In this document: positions 45,876-59,320 of the stretch, piece by piece | Numbering within the stretch: position 1 is the stretch's first letter | Layout of the letters: each line of letters opens with the position of its first letter | From: Aspidiotus rigidus | Lineage: Eukaryota; Arthropoda; Insecta; Hemiptera; Diaspididae | Direction of reading: 5' to 3' | Length of the DNA stretch: 64,000 bases | NCBI GenBank assembly: GCA_035079385.1 | Contig: JAVHKY010000012.1 | Span: 4,012,501 to 4,076,500 of the forward strand | Translations under genes and position numbers: made by a program | Notes under the pieces: model-generated | The model's input: only the letters and a program-made list of their open reading frames with translations | Told to the model about the DNA's origin: nothing | The model's database searches: none

Positions 45876-46425
45876 TCGATTCCTAACTCAACCCTATCAT
45901 ACTTTAATTCTTTGACTCTCAGTTCTGAGAAATATTATTAAAAATTAACTCTACCCTTTCCCTATCCTCAATGGACCAATAATCAGTTGAAGCCCATATA
46001 AGAAGAGGCACTTTCCCAATCATGATCAGCAGAAGATTGTCTGGTGACATCTGAGATGTTCGAATGGCATGCAAATTCGTTTTTCTGCTCCAATCCTGAA
46101 ATGGAGATGAAAAGATTCGATTAAATTCACTACATAACTTAAAACATACTTCAATGAATTTTAAAGTTTTCAACACCCTCGAATGAAATCTTGAGAATCA
46201 AAGCTAATTCTAATCAATCAGGAAATTAAGATGGGTAATCAGTATCATAGTACCATAATAGAGACTACAAGTTTCAATTTATGACGTGTGCAGAAGTTAT
46301 GCAACCATTTTTGAACTCTATACGAGGCGAGGGTCGTTTCAAAAGTAAGGTCACACTGGCTAGAAATCGATGAAAAAAATGAGTAAAAATTTCGGAAAAA
46401 ATTTATTTTATTCGTTAGGAAATTC

Positions 46426-46965
46426 TCATTTCTCAACATAATCCCCGAACCGATCTAAACATTTATTGTAACGTGCTTCAAGTTTTTCGATCCGCGCGGA
46501 GTACCATTGAGCGTCCAATTTTTAAAAAATTGTCGAAACGGCGAGCTTCAATTCGTCCTCTGTCTCGAATCGTTGACCTCCAAGCTCGCGTTTTAGACCA
46601 GGAAAAATATGAAAATCAGATGGTGCCAGGTCTGGCGAGTATGGAGGGTGTGAAAAAATATCCCACTTAAAATTTTTCAGCAGCGCCTGGGTCGTTTTGG
46701 CGCTGTGAGCCGGGGCATTGTCATGAAATAACCACACTTTTTTTGTCAGAAGCCCAGGTCGTTTGTTTTTAATGGCTTGTAAATATAAATCGTAACATCT
46801 CCACCTTGCACCCAATTCTTGCTCAATTCGTCTATAATAATTAATGATGCGAGAACTTTGATTTATTAAATGCGGATAAGAAAAATGCTCTGACCCGCTA
46901 CGCGGTGGACATGCGCAAACTCTCGTGGAACAGACTTTGTATGCGGTGCAAAGATTGAAATTCAA
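46426..46965 (-). pseudogene. Mariner transposase, frameshifted and 5'-deleted (copy 2)
   Basis: Identical translation to 14540-15079, including the frameshift in the T/A run and the C-terminal GDYVEK in the next frame. The shared damage shows the mariner was already dead before the large duplication. Confidence 0.9.
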
Positions 46966-47275
46966 CTAATCCGAGCACAGCAAACATGCGCGTAACGAAT
47001 GCGCGTTTCCACTCCAAAGATCACGAATGAGTCACACGTTAGCGCTCTCTACACGAGGTTGAAGGAACTTCAGTGAGCAGAAATAACAACATGGCGCGTT
47101 GGAAAAGAAACGAGAACAAATTTAGTAACCATTGTATGAGGCATTATCATGCACGACTAATTTTTCCAATTCCACTGGCAAAAGATAAGACACTATTGAA
47201 TTCTACACAAAAACAACCACTATAATTGGATCTCTGCCACTCTACAAAAATTATAAGATTGGTGGACTTTAAACC

Positions 47276-48824
47276 AAGCAACATGATAACAATCTGGGGA
47301 AAAGGAGAATCCCCGCTTATAAAAATAGAAATATTTCTTCATTTCTTTAGATTGTTATCATGTCGCTTGTTGGGTTTGACTAAAAAGGGTCCATTTCAAC
47401 TGTTACACTTTGAAATATTTTTGAGTGTTGGACTTGGAAATATTTTCAAATTGTAGGACTTTGAAATATTTTCATAAGTGGACATGTACAATTTTTCATT
47501 TTCAATTCTTGGACTTGGAAATATTTTCAACTGTTGGACATTGAAATATTTTCAACTGTTGGACTTGGAATTATTTTCAAACTGTGGGACTTTGAAATAT
47601 TTTCAACTGTTGGACTTGGAATTATTTTCAAATTGTGGGACTTTGAAATATTTTCACAAGTGGACTTATAAAATTTTTCATTTTCAATTCTTGGACATTG
47701 AAATATTTTCAACTGTTGAACTCGTAAAATTTTTCATTTTCAATTCTCGGACTTAGAAATCTTTGAACCCTTTTTAGCCAAACTCAACCAACCAAGCGAC
47801 ATAATAACAATCTGGGGAAAAGGAGAATCTCCGCTTATAAAGATAGGAACATTTCTTCATTTCTTTAGATTGTTATCATGTCGCTTGGTTGGGTTTGACT
47901 AAAAAGGGTCCATTTTCAACTGTTGGACTTTGAAATATTTTCAACTGTTGAACGTGTAAAATTTTTCATTTTCAATTCTTGGACTTGGAAATATTTTCAA
48001 CTGTTGGACTTGGAAGTATTTTCAAATTGTAGGACTTCGAAATATTTTCATAAGTGGACTTGAACAATTTTTCATTTTCAATTCTTGGACTTGGAAATCT
48101 TTGGACCCTTTTTAGCCAAACCCAAGGGGAAAAGGAGAATCTCTGCTTATAAAAATAGGAATATTTCTTCATTTCTTTAGTTTGTAATCATGTTGCTTGG
48201 TTGGGTTTGACTAAAAAGGATCCATATTCAACTGTTGGACTTTGAAAATATTTCCAAATGTTGGACTTGGAAGTATTTTCAAATTGTAGGACTTTGAAAT
48301 ATTTTCATAAGTGGACTTGGAATTATTTTCAAATTGTGGGACTTTGAAATATTTTCACAAGTGGACTTGTAAAATTTTTCATTTTCAATTCTTGGACTTT
48401 GAAATATTTTCACAAGTGGACTTGTAAAATTTTTCATTTTCAATTCTTGGACTTTGAAATATTTTCAACTGTCAAGACTTGGGATTATTTTCAAATTGTG
48501 GGACTTTAAAATATTTTCAACTGGTTGTTGGACTTGGAAATATTTTCAAGTGTTGGACTTTGAAATATTTTTAACTGTGGGAGACAATCAAAAATGAAAA
48601 ATTTTACAAGTCCAAGAAGTATGGAAATATTTCAAAGTCCAACAATTGGAAAATAATTCTAAGTCCAACAGTTGAAAATATTTCAAAGTTCCCCAATTTG
48701 AAAATAATTCCAAGTCCAACAGTTGAAAATATTTCGAAGTCCAACAGTTGAAAATATTTCCAAGTCCGACAATCGAAAATGAAAAATTTTACAAGTCCAA
48801 GATGTACGAAAATATTTCAAAGTC
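47276..48824. repeat. Expanded head-to-head minisatellite array (copy 2, about 1.5 kb)
   Basis: The same 25-28-bp GGACTTNGAAATATTTTCAA units as 15389-16003. The module with the ATGATAACAATCT / AGATTGTTATCAT inverted repeat and GACTAAAAAGG is present three times (near 47276, 47790 and 48120). Forward units reach about 48580, reverse-complement units follow to the end. Frames such as 47478-47756 are array translation. Confidence 0.85.
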
Positions 48825-49256
48825 CCGCGGCATCACTCTTACTTGCCTCTTACTCCGAGCATGGCAGTAAACCGACGCGTTACCGCACGCGAGTTACGTT
48901 TAACAGGGATGGATCAAGACGCTCTTCAGAAAACCACCATCTGAAATAGCAGTATTATGCATAGTCCAAAAAAGTTTCAAACTCTCATCTGCCCTTATAT
49001 TGATTAAAAATAAATGTGATATCTTCTTACTTCAATGCGTGAGTGACGGCCGGATGCATATTCTTTGAAACGATGTACACAAAATTCGCTTACAGCAGAC
49101 GAAAAAACTAAAAGATTATTTCGATATATACGAAACACTAACAAACGGAAAAGTTTAGACAAACGAACCGATCGACGTTACAATGCAAGTCCGAAAGCAA
49201 GGATATTACGATGAACTCTGCGCTGAACGAAACACGCTACTGTCTCGTACTGCGAT

Positions 49257-49568
49257 TTATCGGAAACCAGAAGACAGTTGTAGCCTTCTGATTGGTTGAG
49301 ACGCAATAGAACCTTCGATCTCGTTTACTCGATAGGAAGGGGACTCTTCAATGTGATAAGGAAAAATATTTTTGTACGTAGAATTCACGCCGGCAAACGT
49401 CTTCGCGAGATAGATTTTCAGGCTTGCGATACGTGTCGCAAGTGTACTATACACAATACTCAGAAATCTAAACGAATCCACACGACGGATTTTGAAGGAC
49501 TTCTACTGCGGATGAGGTTGCACTCAGCTCAAATTTTGATTCACGAATTAAAAACTTCCCGTCCCTAG
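49257..49568. other. Region open on both strands (copy 2)
   Basis: Partner of 16434-16745 with unchanged translations on both strands. Confidence 0.3.
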
Positions 49569-50362
49569 TTTCGTACAACTTCATCTACTGAAGGTAGAAA
49601 GTTGTATTTTTTAGGTACCCAAGTAATTGGTTTACCATATTTCGTACGAGGACGGCCCTCACAGCACTTTCTCAGCAAAAAAGAAAATCGATAGAAGCTG
49701 GTTCGAAATTGACATCGAAAAAAGTTTTAATTTCGAAGGATTTCACGAAGGTTTCAATTTCGCTATTACAATTTGATATTCGTGATAGATTTTGCGTGCC
49801 CATTCCTAACTAAATCTTTTCATCTCAGGATCATATCCAATGTATTGAAGTGAGGAAAAAATATGAATTATATTGGGTACCAATAGAAATTAATGCAATT
49901 TAGGGAAATTTTTCCACTGTGAATGAAAAAACGTGTAATTAGTCAATAATTTCAACTTCGCGGCTATTTTATACTCGAATAAGGAAGTAATAAGAGAAGA
50001 AAATATCTTTCGTTTCAGAATAGGTGGCTTTTCAATATGACCCAGCGGCACCCAGAGAATAGAGTTTCACATTTCGATGATTTTCGGCTTCGTTTGAACA
50101 TAAGACCCGTCTGATGAAAGGGTCACTAGTGACAATACTACCCCCTCCCGACTTACACTTCAAGTGCTCAAGTTGGGTAGATCTTGAATAGAATTCGGAA
50201 TTCTCACCTCTACAACAACGTAAGACATTGATGAAACTAACAACACGAAGTACTTGTACCGAAAAAGAGGGGATGGTGATGACTCAAAATTTGTTCGTTC
50301 AATTAATATCTGAAGAATAAAAATTTATCCTTATGAATATTGAATGAATTGCCTACGTAGGT

Positions 50363-51164
50363 ACATGGCAGAAATTGAAAAAGTCTGGAGGGGAAAGAAC
50401 AAAATCAAGATAGTTACAAAAGAAAGAGAAGTGGATGGGGAGAGTTTGACTGTAAACAAAGAGATTGTTGAGTACATGAATGTGATGAGAAATTTAGACG
50501 AATGAAAAAATGGCATCAAGACAGAGGAAAAATTGTCACAACATTTATGAGGATGAAGTGCAATTTTATCCCTATAGTTAGCGACCTTTGTCAATTTTCG
50601 AGAAAATAATTTTCCTTATACAATGGATGAAGCTGAAAAAGAGCGAACTTTCAGAAACTGAGTCACAGAAGAGGTAATTTATACAGCCTGGGTTGAAGTT
50701 TCTTGTGAGTGAGTCGTATTACACCATGACAAATATGGAACAAATCAGCGTCTTGGTCACTAGAGAGGGACAAGAATAAGGAATGAGTTCGAATGAAAGT
50801 TTGTACCATTAATGTATCCAACTACCTAAATAAAAAGATTTAGATAGGATGGCGGGTAGAGAATTACGATAGTTCGATAGGTTCAAGGGGGAAAGTGTGG
50901 AAGATGAAGTTAAACTATTCGGGTCGAGGAAGGAAGTCTGAACCAAGGATAGCTGGCAGTATGTAAGGTGAAGTGTGTGAATTTAGTGTACGACCTTCTC
51001 TTGAGGAGGAGCTTGCGAGAGGCCGAAATTTAGTGACTGTAAGACGCAATGTGGAACTCAGTCATGGGCTTAATAAATGTATCACAGAAAGGATTCCCCA
51101 TACGTTTAAGGAGATGGAGTTTCCTTCTTCACCACCAATATCATGTCCGGGAAGGAGGACATGA
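50363..51164 (+). pseudogene. Possible decayed coding region of unknown origin (copy 2)
   Basis: Partner of 17518-18218. Here an ATG at 50369 starts MAEIEKVWRGKNKIK and stays open for about 46 codons before a TGA. 50973-51164 repeats the SLEEELARGRN segment with one Ser-to-Cys change. It includes about 120 bp (near 50675-50790) missing from copy 1. Origin unknown. Confidence 0.25.
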
Positions 51165-53760
51165 AAGAAATGCAGCGATTCGGGTAGGTGAAGAGAATTT
51201 ATAAAGGATTAGAGGGTTTGTTGATTATTGGAATGAAAAGGCCGTCAAGAACCTAACGAGACTCGAGGGAAAAATTGCCATCAGCAGTTTCCATGAACCC
51301 GACTTCCAGGAAATCGCAGGCCGGGGAAAAGTACTATTTTCCTCCCCTCCTAGTGGCCCTGGAAACAAGGTGAAGATGTAGTACCGTCGACGATAAGTAA
51401 AATAATATGATACTGGTTTGAGTAGAAAGCAAGCGGATATTTCGAGAGAATGTGGCCATGAAGGAATGCGCGATATGTAGAGTTCTTTCGTCCCACAAAA
51501 AATGTTAAGCTTTGTCAGGAGCATAATGTACCGGTAACAAAATGTTAAATCATAGTTAGAGACTGAATAGTTTTGGAAGTTGTTGAGAAGAGGAATTCTC
51601 CTTGATTTCCGAGCTCTTGGATTTCTGAATCGAGTTTATCATTAATCTGAACTTCAAATTCACTTAAACCTTTTTTCGGATGGACGAAACATAAATTTGC
51701 CAACATCATCCAGTCGAAGCTAGGACGTCATCATTTTATTTAAATAAAAAACTCTCAAGAAATTCTTTGAAGTAATCAAAACGGTACCTACAAGACTTAA
51801 ATATGAAACTATTCAGTAAGCAAATCACAAATCTTCAATTCTTTCCCCTCAATTCCAAAAATAGAGCGAGAGAGAATTAGCCTTTACTAGAAAAAAGACA
51901 AAAAGAGCTTTACAGAGCCACTGGCTTCCTTGGCTCTCACTAGTTCAAACTACCAACTGAAACCCTGAGCCTCATCTCGATCATTTTTTTCGAATATGAT
52001 AAGGTCTGCTCCGATTTTCATTCCTTCTTTCATATTTATCAGCCCACAGGTAGATCTATGAGGAGGAGAGGACTTGGGCACGCTCCTCTCCAATGCTCCT
52101 CTCTCAAAAAAGACCTTGAAAAAACACGAAAGAAGTGTTTCTTCATTCAGAAATTTGAGCTCTCTCCTAAAAATAGTCTTCTTCCCCTTCCCCACGTTTC
52201 GAAAGAAATGAAATTTTGTAAAAGAAAAAGTAACTTCGAGTTTTTTTTTTTTTTTTTTTAATGAAAAAATTTGATTCTCAAATAAAACTTTTCTTCTGGA
52301 TTTTCGCTGATCTGTAGATCTAAAACCCATCTTAGAATTTTACTAAACTTGGAAGAGTTCATTTACATCGGTACGGGAAATATTCATCCACCTCTCCCAG
52401 GACATCAACAACGCCTCATATTCGCCTCGACCTGGCTAACTCACCAAAATCACCCAACCTAGTTTATTGGAAACACATCAAAGCCATAATATCATTGATT
52501 ATAATTTTTCTTCCCACAACCCGTGATTTATGGATCGATTCAAATCGGATTCCAAAACTAGCTACGCCTTCTCTATCATTGGCGAGGTCTCGCATTTCTA
52601 AATTCTAAACTCGGCCTCCATAATATATTCTGCTGAACTATCTGTTATCTATTCCTGCTGTATTCACTTCTCTCTCCTCTCCTCTCCAACTAAACGCCTC
52701 TTAATTTTCGAATTACAAGACCCCTACATTTCCAATCCCAGCGTTCAACACGTTCTCATCCTCCTACAATCTTAAATTCTGCTTATACCAGTCTCTCAGA
52801 ATTCGACGCAAAGGACCTAACAGCCAAGCAAACCTTGCGCTCCTCCTCAATCACCGACTCCAATCCTTCTTCGGTCTATGATTTAAAATCTAATTATTGT
52901 TCTCTAATCATCGTACCATGGCACAAGCTTTGGTTCTCTCAATCCAACAATAACCCTCGTTCCTCATCCGCTATATGCGAAATGGTTACAGCTCGACTAA
53001 GAATTTAGTACACCCGTCTAACTCACTCCTTACTTCTCCTTGGATTCTCTCCTTCCGCCTCATCTGACAAATTATCCATCTCCCATTTTTACTCCTACTC
53101 ATACCTCCTTAACCTCAGAAATTCAAATTTCTTCTACCCTCTCCAATATCACGGAATCCATTGCTACCACTCTTGAGCTTTTTTCAGTCCAAATCTCATT
53201 GCTTATTCATTTTATCCCACGTTTCCTCCGAGCTCATAACCCCCCCTGTACTTACATAGCTCGTAGAAGTTTTTTACTCGCGTCGTACAGTAGACTCTGC
53301 TCGAACATTCGATATCGTTCTGTAGTGGGGTAAGAAAAGTTTTTCGTCGAATAAAAAAACAAGCGTTCGTATTCGAGTTTTTTAGGCGTGTTTGAGAACC
53401 GAGCGTTTCTCGATTGGCTGATAGGCGTACACTCCATATTTGCATGCGCCAGACACAATATTTAACGAACAAAACCAACGAAAATTCATTACATACGAAT
53501 AATTATAGGCGCTTACGTTCAAGCGTAAAATTTTTCAATCGTACGATAATTTGATTCGTTTGTTTCGAGTTCTACGTCACAACCTAACCGATTTTGAGAC
53601 ACGCGATTTTTTATGTTGCTGTACATAATTGAATAAAAGGAAAATATTCTCATAATCCCGCAATAATTTGAATAAAACTAACGAAATTCGAACATTGGTT
53701 TTCTAACCATAGACATTTCAATAATGGTAGTTTACTTCATACAACGAAAAAAATCTGTCC
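51165..53760. other. Non-coding partner of 18219-20840
   Basis: Collinear with copy 1, with several indels at 52640-52830. No gene supported. Confidence 0.45.
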
Positions 53761-53835
53761 CGTCAAGACATGAATCGAATGGAAAAAATTTCGCCTACGA
53801 ATAAATTTAATACATACAATTTTGAAGCTCATTGG

Positions 53836-53961
53836 CGACCTGATTTCGAACAGAACAGTAAGCGTCCAAATATCAATCTCGGGTCTTCCAGCGTCCTGAG
53901 AAAGACCTGCATCTCTGGATTGACATTTAGACGCTCACTGATATTTTTCGAAACCAGGTCA
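53836..53961. repeat. Foldback hairpin (copy 2)
   Basis: Partner of 20918-21052; the left arm has lost the CTGGAGATAC part, which shortens the stem. Confidence 0.7.
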
Positions 53962-54263
53962 TATTATGAAGAATTCCATTATTCTCTCTACAAAGCTTTT
54001 ACAGAATGAGTACTTAATCAGATCGGGGATGACGTCTAACCTCAATTTACAATAATCAACCTACATGTAAATATTATTAGGGCTGACGAGAGAGGTATGT
54101 CGAGAATAATTTTAAGGTGGGCCCGCTGATAACAGATTTTTCATTAGGCCCCAACTGCTCTTGGCGGTCGAGAATATTATACGAGGAAGCACCCAGCCGC
54201 ATGACAAGTGAGGACAGACAGACGCTAGAGAGAGAGGGCTAATTTGAGGACATCAAGAGAATC

Positions 54264-54373
54264 AGTTCGCGAATGGTTTCCTAACAATTAGTTACTAAAT
54301 ACCTTACTCGATAACCAGCACCGAACGTCCAGGTAATTAGTAACTAATTGTTATAGGGAACCATTCTCGAACT
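54264..54373. mobile_element. 110-bp foldback MITE (copy 2)
   Basis: Same ends and inner stem as 21328-21437. Confidence 0.75.
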
Positions 54374-55216
54374 ATTTTCTTCTCCCAAAAGTCAACACCT
54401 GCGGTTACTGAACATATCTCTCAGTGATTTCAATAAAATAGGTCTTCAAGTTATTCCAAAAATACGCATAGCTAACCTCATTATCCCGGTTGACGGAATC
54501 TGACAGATAACAGAATTCTTACAGAATGAGACTCACTTTATTCTTTGTCACTTTCAAAAATGACAGAATTGTGACAGAATCATATCAGACAGACAACATC
54601 ATTATGACACGAGTTGTGGTAGAACTCTGGCAGAATTTAAAAGTACTGCCACTAGTCTGTTGTCATTCTCAAAATATTTTGCTGTCATCATTGTGTCAGA
54701 ATTAAAGCAAAATGGTCACAGAATACAAACGTCAGGTAAAAACAGAAATGTGAGAAAAAAAAAAAGTAATGTCGTTTTCACTTTAGTATTATTGTATCAG
54801 AAATCTGTTGAAGTTGTGACACAATTTCTACAAGATAATGACAGACTTACAACATGAATGTTACAGGATTAAGACACAATTATGACACAAACATAATGAA
54901 ATTATTCCGTGGATTAGAGGAGGACGCCAACTTGCCGAATATTGTAGGCAATTTTGTTGTAGATTGAATTCAAATCATTTCATAAAAATATAGATTATAA
55001 TTTTTTCGTTTCAAATTGATGACCTAACTATAATTATTTTAAAAAAAATTTGAATGATTTTTCAGAATAAAAATACGGATTTAGTGATAACAATTTTTTT
55101 GTTTTTCAATAAAATTTCAATCAGAGCCCGTATTTTCAACGCTAGAAGTGAGGAGTTTTAGCAATTTAATGTTACATTTTTGGCATTATTCGGCATTGAA
55201 AAGAAAAAAAAAAAAA

Positions 55217-56075
55217 GACGGCTTCCTTAACGAAGTTAAACGAGGAACGCAGGGAACCTGTTTTATGAGTCGAATGGGATTTGGTATTGAAAATTCAAGG
55301 AAGCCTAGACCTAGATAAAGATAGTATAAAGAAGGCCTAGACCTGCTATAAGCCTATCATAATATAGTTTGAGAATCTAAATTTTTCTCGCTCGAGAGAC
55401 GAAATTTTTCCAAGTCCCCCTCCCATCATATATAGCTCGGGAGTCGAAATTTCTCTAAATTCCTCTCCTATCATATATAGCTCGAGAGTCGAAATTTTTT
55501 CTAAGTGACTCTCCTATCATATATGGCACGTGGGTCGAAATTTTTCTAAGTCCCCCTCCTATCATATATAGCTCGAGAGTCGAAATTTTTCTAGTCCCCC
55601 TCCTATCATAAATAGCTCGAGAGTCGAAATTTTTCTAAGTCCCTCTCCTATCACATATGGCGCGAGAGTCGAATTTTTTCCAAGTCCCCCCTCCTATCAT
55701 CTATAGCTCGAGAGTCGAAAATTTTCTAAGTCCCCCTTCTATCATATATAGCTTGACAGTCGAAATTTTTCTGTCCCCCTCCTATCATATATAGCTCGAG
55801 AGTCGAAATTTTTCTAGTCCCCCTCCTATTATATATAGCTCGAGAGTCGAAATTTTTCTAAGTCCCTCTCCTATCACATATGGCGCGAGAGTCGAATTTT
55901 TGCCAAGTCCCCCCTCCTATCATAAATAGCTCGAGAGTCGAAATTTTTCCAAGTCCCCCTTCTATCATATATAGCTCAAGGGTCGAAATTTTTCTAAGTC
56001 TTTCGCTGGACGGCGCGGCGCACGGCGCACGGCAGATTTCTCAAATAGCCCCCCATAAAACAGGTTCCCTGTTAA
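55217..56075 (-). mobile_element. Helentron-like element with long minisatellite (copy 2)
   Basis: From GACGGCTTCCTTAACGAAG next to an A-run to CAGGTTCCCTGTTAA. The core has about 13 tandem units of 43-47 bp (TATCATATATAGCTCGAGAG type). It is the same insertion as 22263 in copy 1 but without the nested second element. Confidence 0.75.
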
Positions 56076-59000
56076 AAATGAAAAACACGCGTTTTTAGAG
56101 CTTTTACAAGCTCACAACTAGAATTATTCAATTTCTATTAAAATTATGTGATTTTTCACCAAAATAAACAAATTTTGGGGATCAAACTCATCAATACAAA
56201 ATCATAGCAAATTTTTTCATAAAAATTTTTAATTTTTCAATTTTGGACTAAAAATTCTTATAAAAAAATACTATCCAATTTTTACCAAAATTGCTGAATT
56301 TTGCTTATTTCCAGCGAAATTCAGCAAAGTTTGTTCAAGATTTTATAATTTTGGACGAGATATTATAACAAACTGGTCATTTTCGGCCTCATTCTGCTTT
56401 AAGCCCCAATTTTGGCAAAATAAAATTTTTTTACAGGATTTGTCATATTTTCCGCGTAAATACAAAATATACTTCCATCTGTCATGTTTGATATAAGTTT
56501 GAATTGGCTCTGTACATGTTACGCAACTCGAAAAAAATTCTAAGACCCGAAGAATCTGTAGAACTTTTTGAAAAGAAAGACTGAATTTCTATCTGATTTC
56601 TAAGCTTCCTACCCCTAGAGAAAGGTTTTGACAATATTTCCGAGAAACCCTGACTATAATTATAATAATAAACATAGCTCTCAAACTAGATAATCAAACT
56701 CTTATGGACTTAGGGATTTCAAACTTTAATAAATTTTGAAGTATAAGGCAACCAATAATTATTTAAAAATGAGTTGATGGATGAAAAAATGTCCAGAAAA
56801 GTTTTCCAAGTTTTTCTTGAAGGCCCAAAATGTATGTACATATTTTAAACTAGGGCATGAGAAGAATTAATTAATTTTGAATCAAAAAGTGAAAACAATT
56901 TTGATTCTCAATATTCCTGAAATTTTTTCCTTTTCTTTTTTTCTTTCTGTTTTTTTTTTTCAACGAGCTATTGTACTATACATAGGGGGTCGGTAGCTTT
57001 TACTTTGGGAAAAAATATTGGGGTTGAATGAATTTGTGACAGTATAAGGACCGGAGGAAGTCAAGAGCGTCAGTAATTGATCCTGGTTTTTGAAGAGAAC
57101 AAAGGAGACTTGAGAGGGGACAGAGAATGGTTTCTTAAGGCTTAGGAGGTACGGAAAAGTGGAGAAATTGTAGACATATAACTCCTCAGCTTGGCAGTAT
57201 TGGCATGAGGGTGGAGTGGACGGCCCTGGGAAAAGGAAGAAGTGAGTTAGGGTGTGCTAAATTCTTAGTCGTTCTATAACTATTTAATTCTTCATGACGT
57301 GTGGCATGAGGAACGAATTGAAGATAGAAATCAGGAATTTTTAACTAAACAAAGTTCATTATGGGGTTCAGAGGACCGCAAGAAAGTTGACGGTAAGCAA
57401 TAATGAGCGTCTTGAATTTTCTTTGAAACTTGAAAATGATAAAGAATTGGAATCAGGAAGTTTAACCTCTGTTGAATGTGATCATAACAGTTTTAGAAGA
57501 GACTCTAAACGCTTTGGAGAAAAAGAGTTGACTTACGCATAAGATGACATTAAACTAAATTTACCTTACAGCTGAGCTAAGAGAGAGGAACACGAAAAAA
57601 AATTTCAGGCTGCAAACCAGAAGCCAAAAAGGGAAATGATGAGCAGGTTCCTCGATTAATATTGAACTGGACTCATTTAGTCCAGTAAAATTAGCCATTT
57701 TAAAGGACGAAAAAAACAATAAATGGTACAGAAGCGGAACTTGGAAAAGTTGCTGGGAACTTTCTCATGAGTCTTTTCCCAAGTTTCCCAAACATTCCGA
57801 GTGGAGCTTTTCCCCCAGGGGGGGGGGGGGGTACAAAGAAGGAATTTTTTAGTTTTCTAGCTTTAATTCGCAAACAAACGATTTTAGAGAAAAAAAGTTC
57901 AAACGAAAATTGTTCCTCGTAAAATTTCCTATAAAAAAGCTCTCTACATATTTTTTCTGTAAATGCACTGTTACGCCGCTACAGCGCGTGACAAGTGAAC
58001 ACCTCTTACTACTCTGTATAATTGACACTGATTTACGCAGCACATTGCGTTCTACCACACAAAAATGCAAGTTATTGTTTCTGCGCGTCGAGTGGCCTGG
58101 GAACAAATTAATATGGTTGGGTATAGATTCTTCATCTACTTCTTTAAGAGGACATCAACACTTTATAATCAATACCATAATTTATTTTCCATTTTCCAAT
58201 CTTTTTCTTTTTCAGTACTTACAAGTAGAAACAATCAGTTACAAAAGCATGTAAAATTGAAAATTTTTGAGTTTATAAAGGATTAAAATGAAATTAATCT
58301 TTTCTTACTTATCATTATTTCTTTTTTTACAATAATTCCTATCTACGACTTACTGGTACCAACGAAAACAATGTAATAGGTGACTCGCGTCGCGTGGTAT
58401 ACTTGATCTACATTCTCACATACGGAGTAGCAAGAGGTGTTCACTTGTCACGCGCTGTAGCGGCGTAACACTACATTTTTAAAAAAAATATGTAGAGACC
58501 TTGAAATTTTTCCTCTAAAATTATTTGTTCGCGAATTAGAGCTGGAAAACTAAAAAATTTCCCCTTTGTAGCCCCCTGAGGGGAAAAGCTCCACTCGGAA
58601 TGTTGGGGAAACTTGGGAAAAGATTCACGAGAAGGTTCCTAACAACTTTTCCAAATTTCGCTTCTGTACCATTTATTGTTTATTACAATGGCTAATTTTA
58701 CTGGACTACATTTGTAGGTAAGAAACTTAATAGGCTAGATATTCTTGTAGCTCCTCTGTCACGACAAAATTCCCACAATATTCTAACGCAATTTGAGAGA
58801 TATTTTGACAGGAATATTACAGATTGGCAGCATTCTATCACATTTTCTGTCATAATCTCAACAGCAGAATCCTCACAGTATTTTACACACATAATAACAG
58901 TATTTTTACAAAATGATACCTGAAGTGACACAATTTTAACAGAATTGTAACAGAACTAACAGAATCCTCACATTCTGACAGATGGCAGAATAGGTCCCAC

Positions 59001-59090
59001 ATTCCGACAGAATTATTGCAGGTTGGTGGCATTCTGTCATTTTCCGTCAACCGGGATGACAGATAGATTTTCTACCTATTGCGCTACAAA
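56076..59090. other. 3-kb segment missing from copy 1
   Basis: Copy 1 passes from the Helentron-like end directly to the flank at 23277. 56076-56980 is AT-rich without features. 57000-57350 is an inverted old relative of 20030-20330. Then come the long-TIR element and the right end of the host TIR element. Because that right end is here, a deletion in copy 1 is more likely than an insertion in copy 2. Confidence 0.7.
57678..58708. mobile_element. Long-TIR foldback element, 1.03 kb (copy 2 only)
   Basis: The left arm 57678-58018 and right arm 58421-58708 are inverted repeats of about 290-340 bp. Ends are TAGTCCAGTAAAATTAGCC and its complement; innermost pairing is at GTTACGCCGCTACAGCGCGT. CATT flanks both sides (57674-57677, 58709-58712), a possible 4-bp target duplication. 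A G-run of about 14 lies in the left arm. The 400-bp middle has no convincing gene; short frames at 57910-58286 overlap in several phases. Confidence 0.8.
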
Positions 59091-59320
59091 AATTTCGTAA
59101 ATATTTTGGATTGGTGATATGAAAGATTTTTGTCTTTTATACAGTTTTGCTGACTGAATTGACGGTTGAAAATAGATTAGATGATTAAATTTTTTGACTC
59201 GGAAGTATATTTCAGAACATAATAGTACGAGAAAAAAGACGCTTGCAGATAAGATTTCAACGAAATCTGGGCAAACCAAACCAATAATTTCGCCGGCTGT
59301 TAAGAACTCTTTCAAAGATA

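Larger units (their letters stand above)
54483..59057. mobile_element. TIR element with subterminal GACAGAAT repeats, 4.6 kb
   Basis: ATCCCGGTTGACGGA at 54483 is a perfect 15-bp inverted match to 59043-59057. GACAGAAT-type words crowd the left end in one orientation (54500-54900), and ATTCTGTCA-type words crowd the right end in the other (58740-59045), as expected for transposase-binding sites. No transposase ORF remains. It hosts a Helentron-like element (55217-56075) and a long-TIR element (57678-58708). No target duplication found. Superfamily unassigned. Confidence 0.65.

Noticed and set aside
47478..48172. Repetitive frames such as LKYFQLLDLELF
   Set aside because: They are translations of the expanded minisatellite, absent as such from copy 1.
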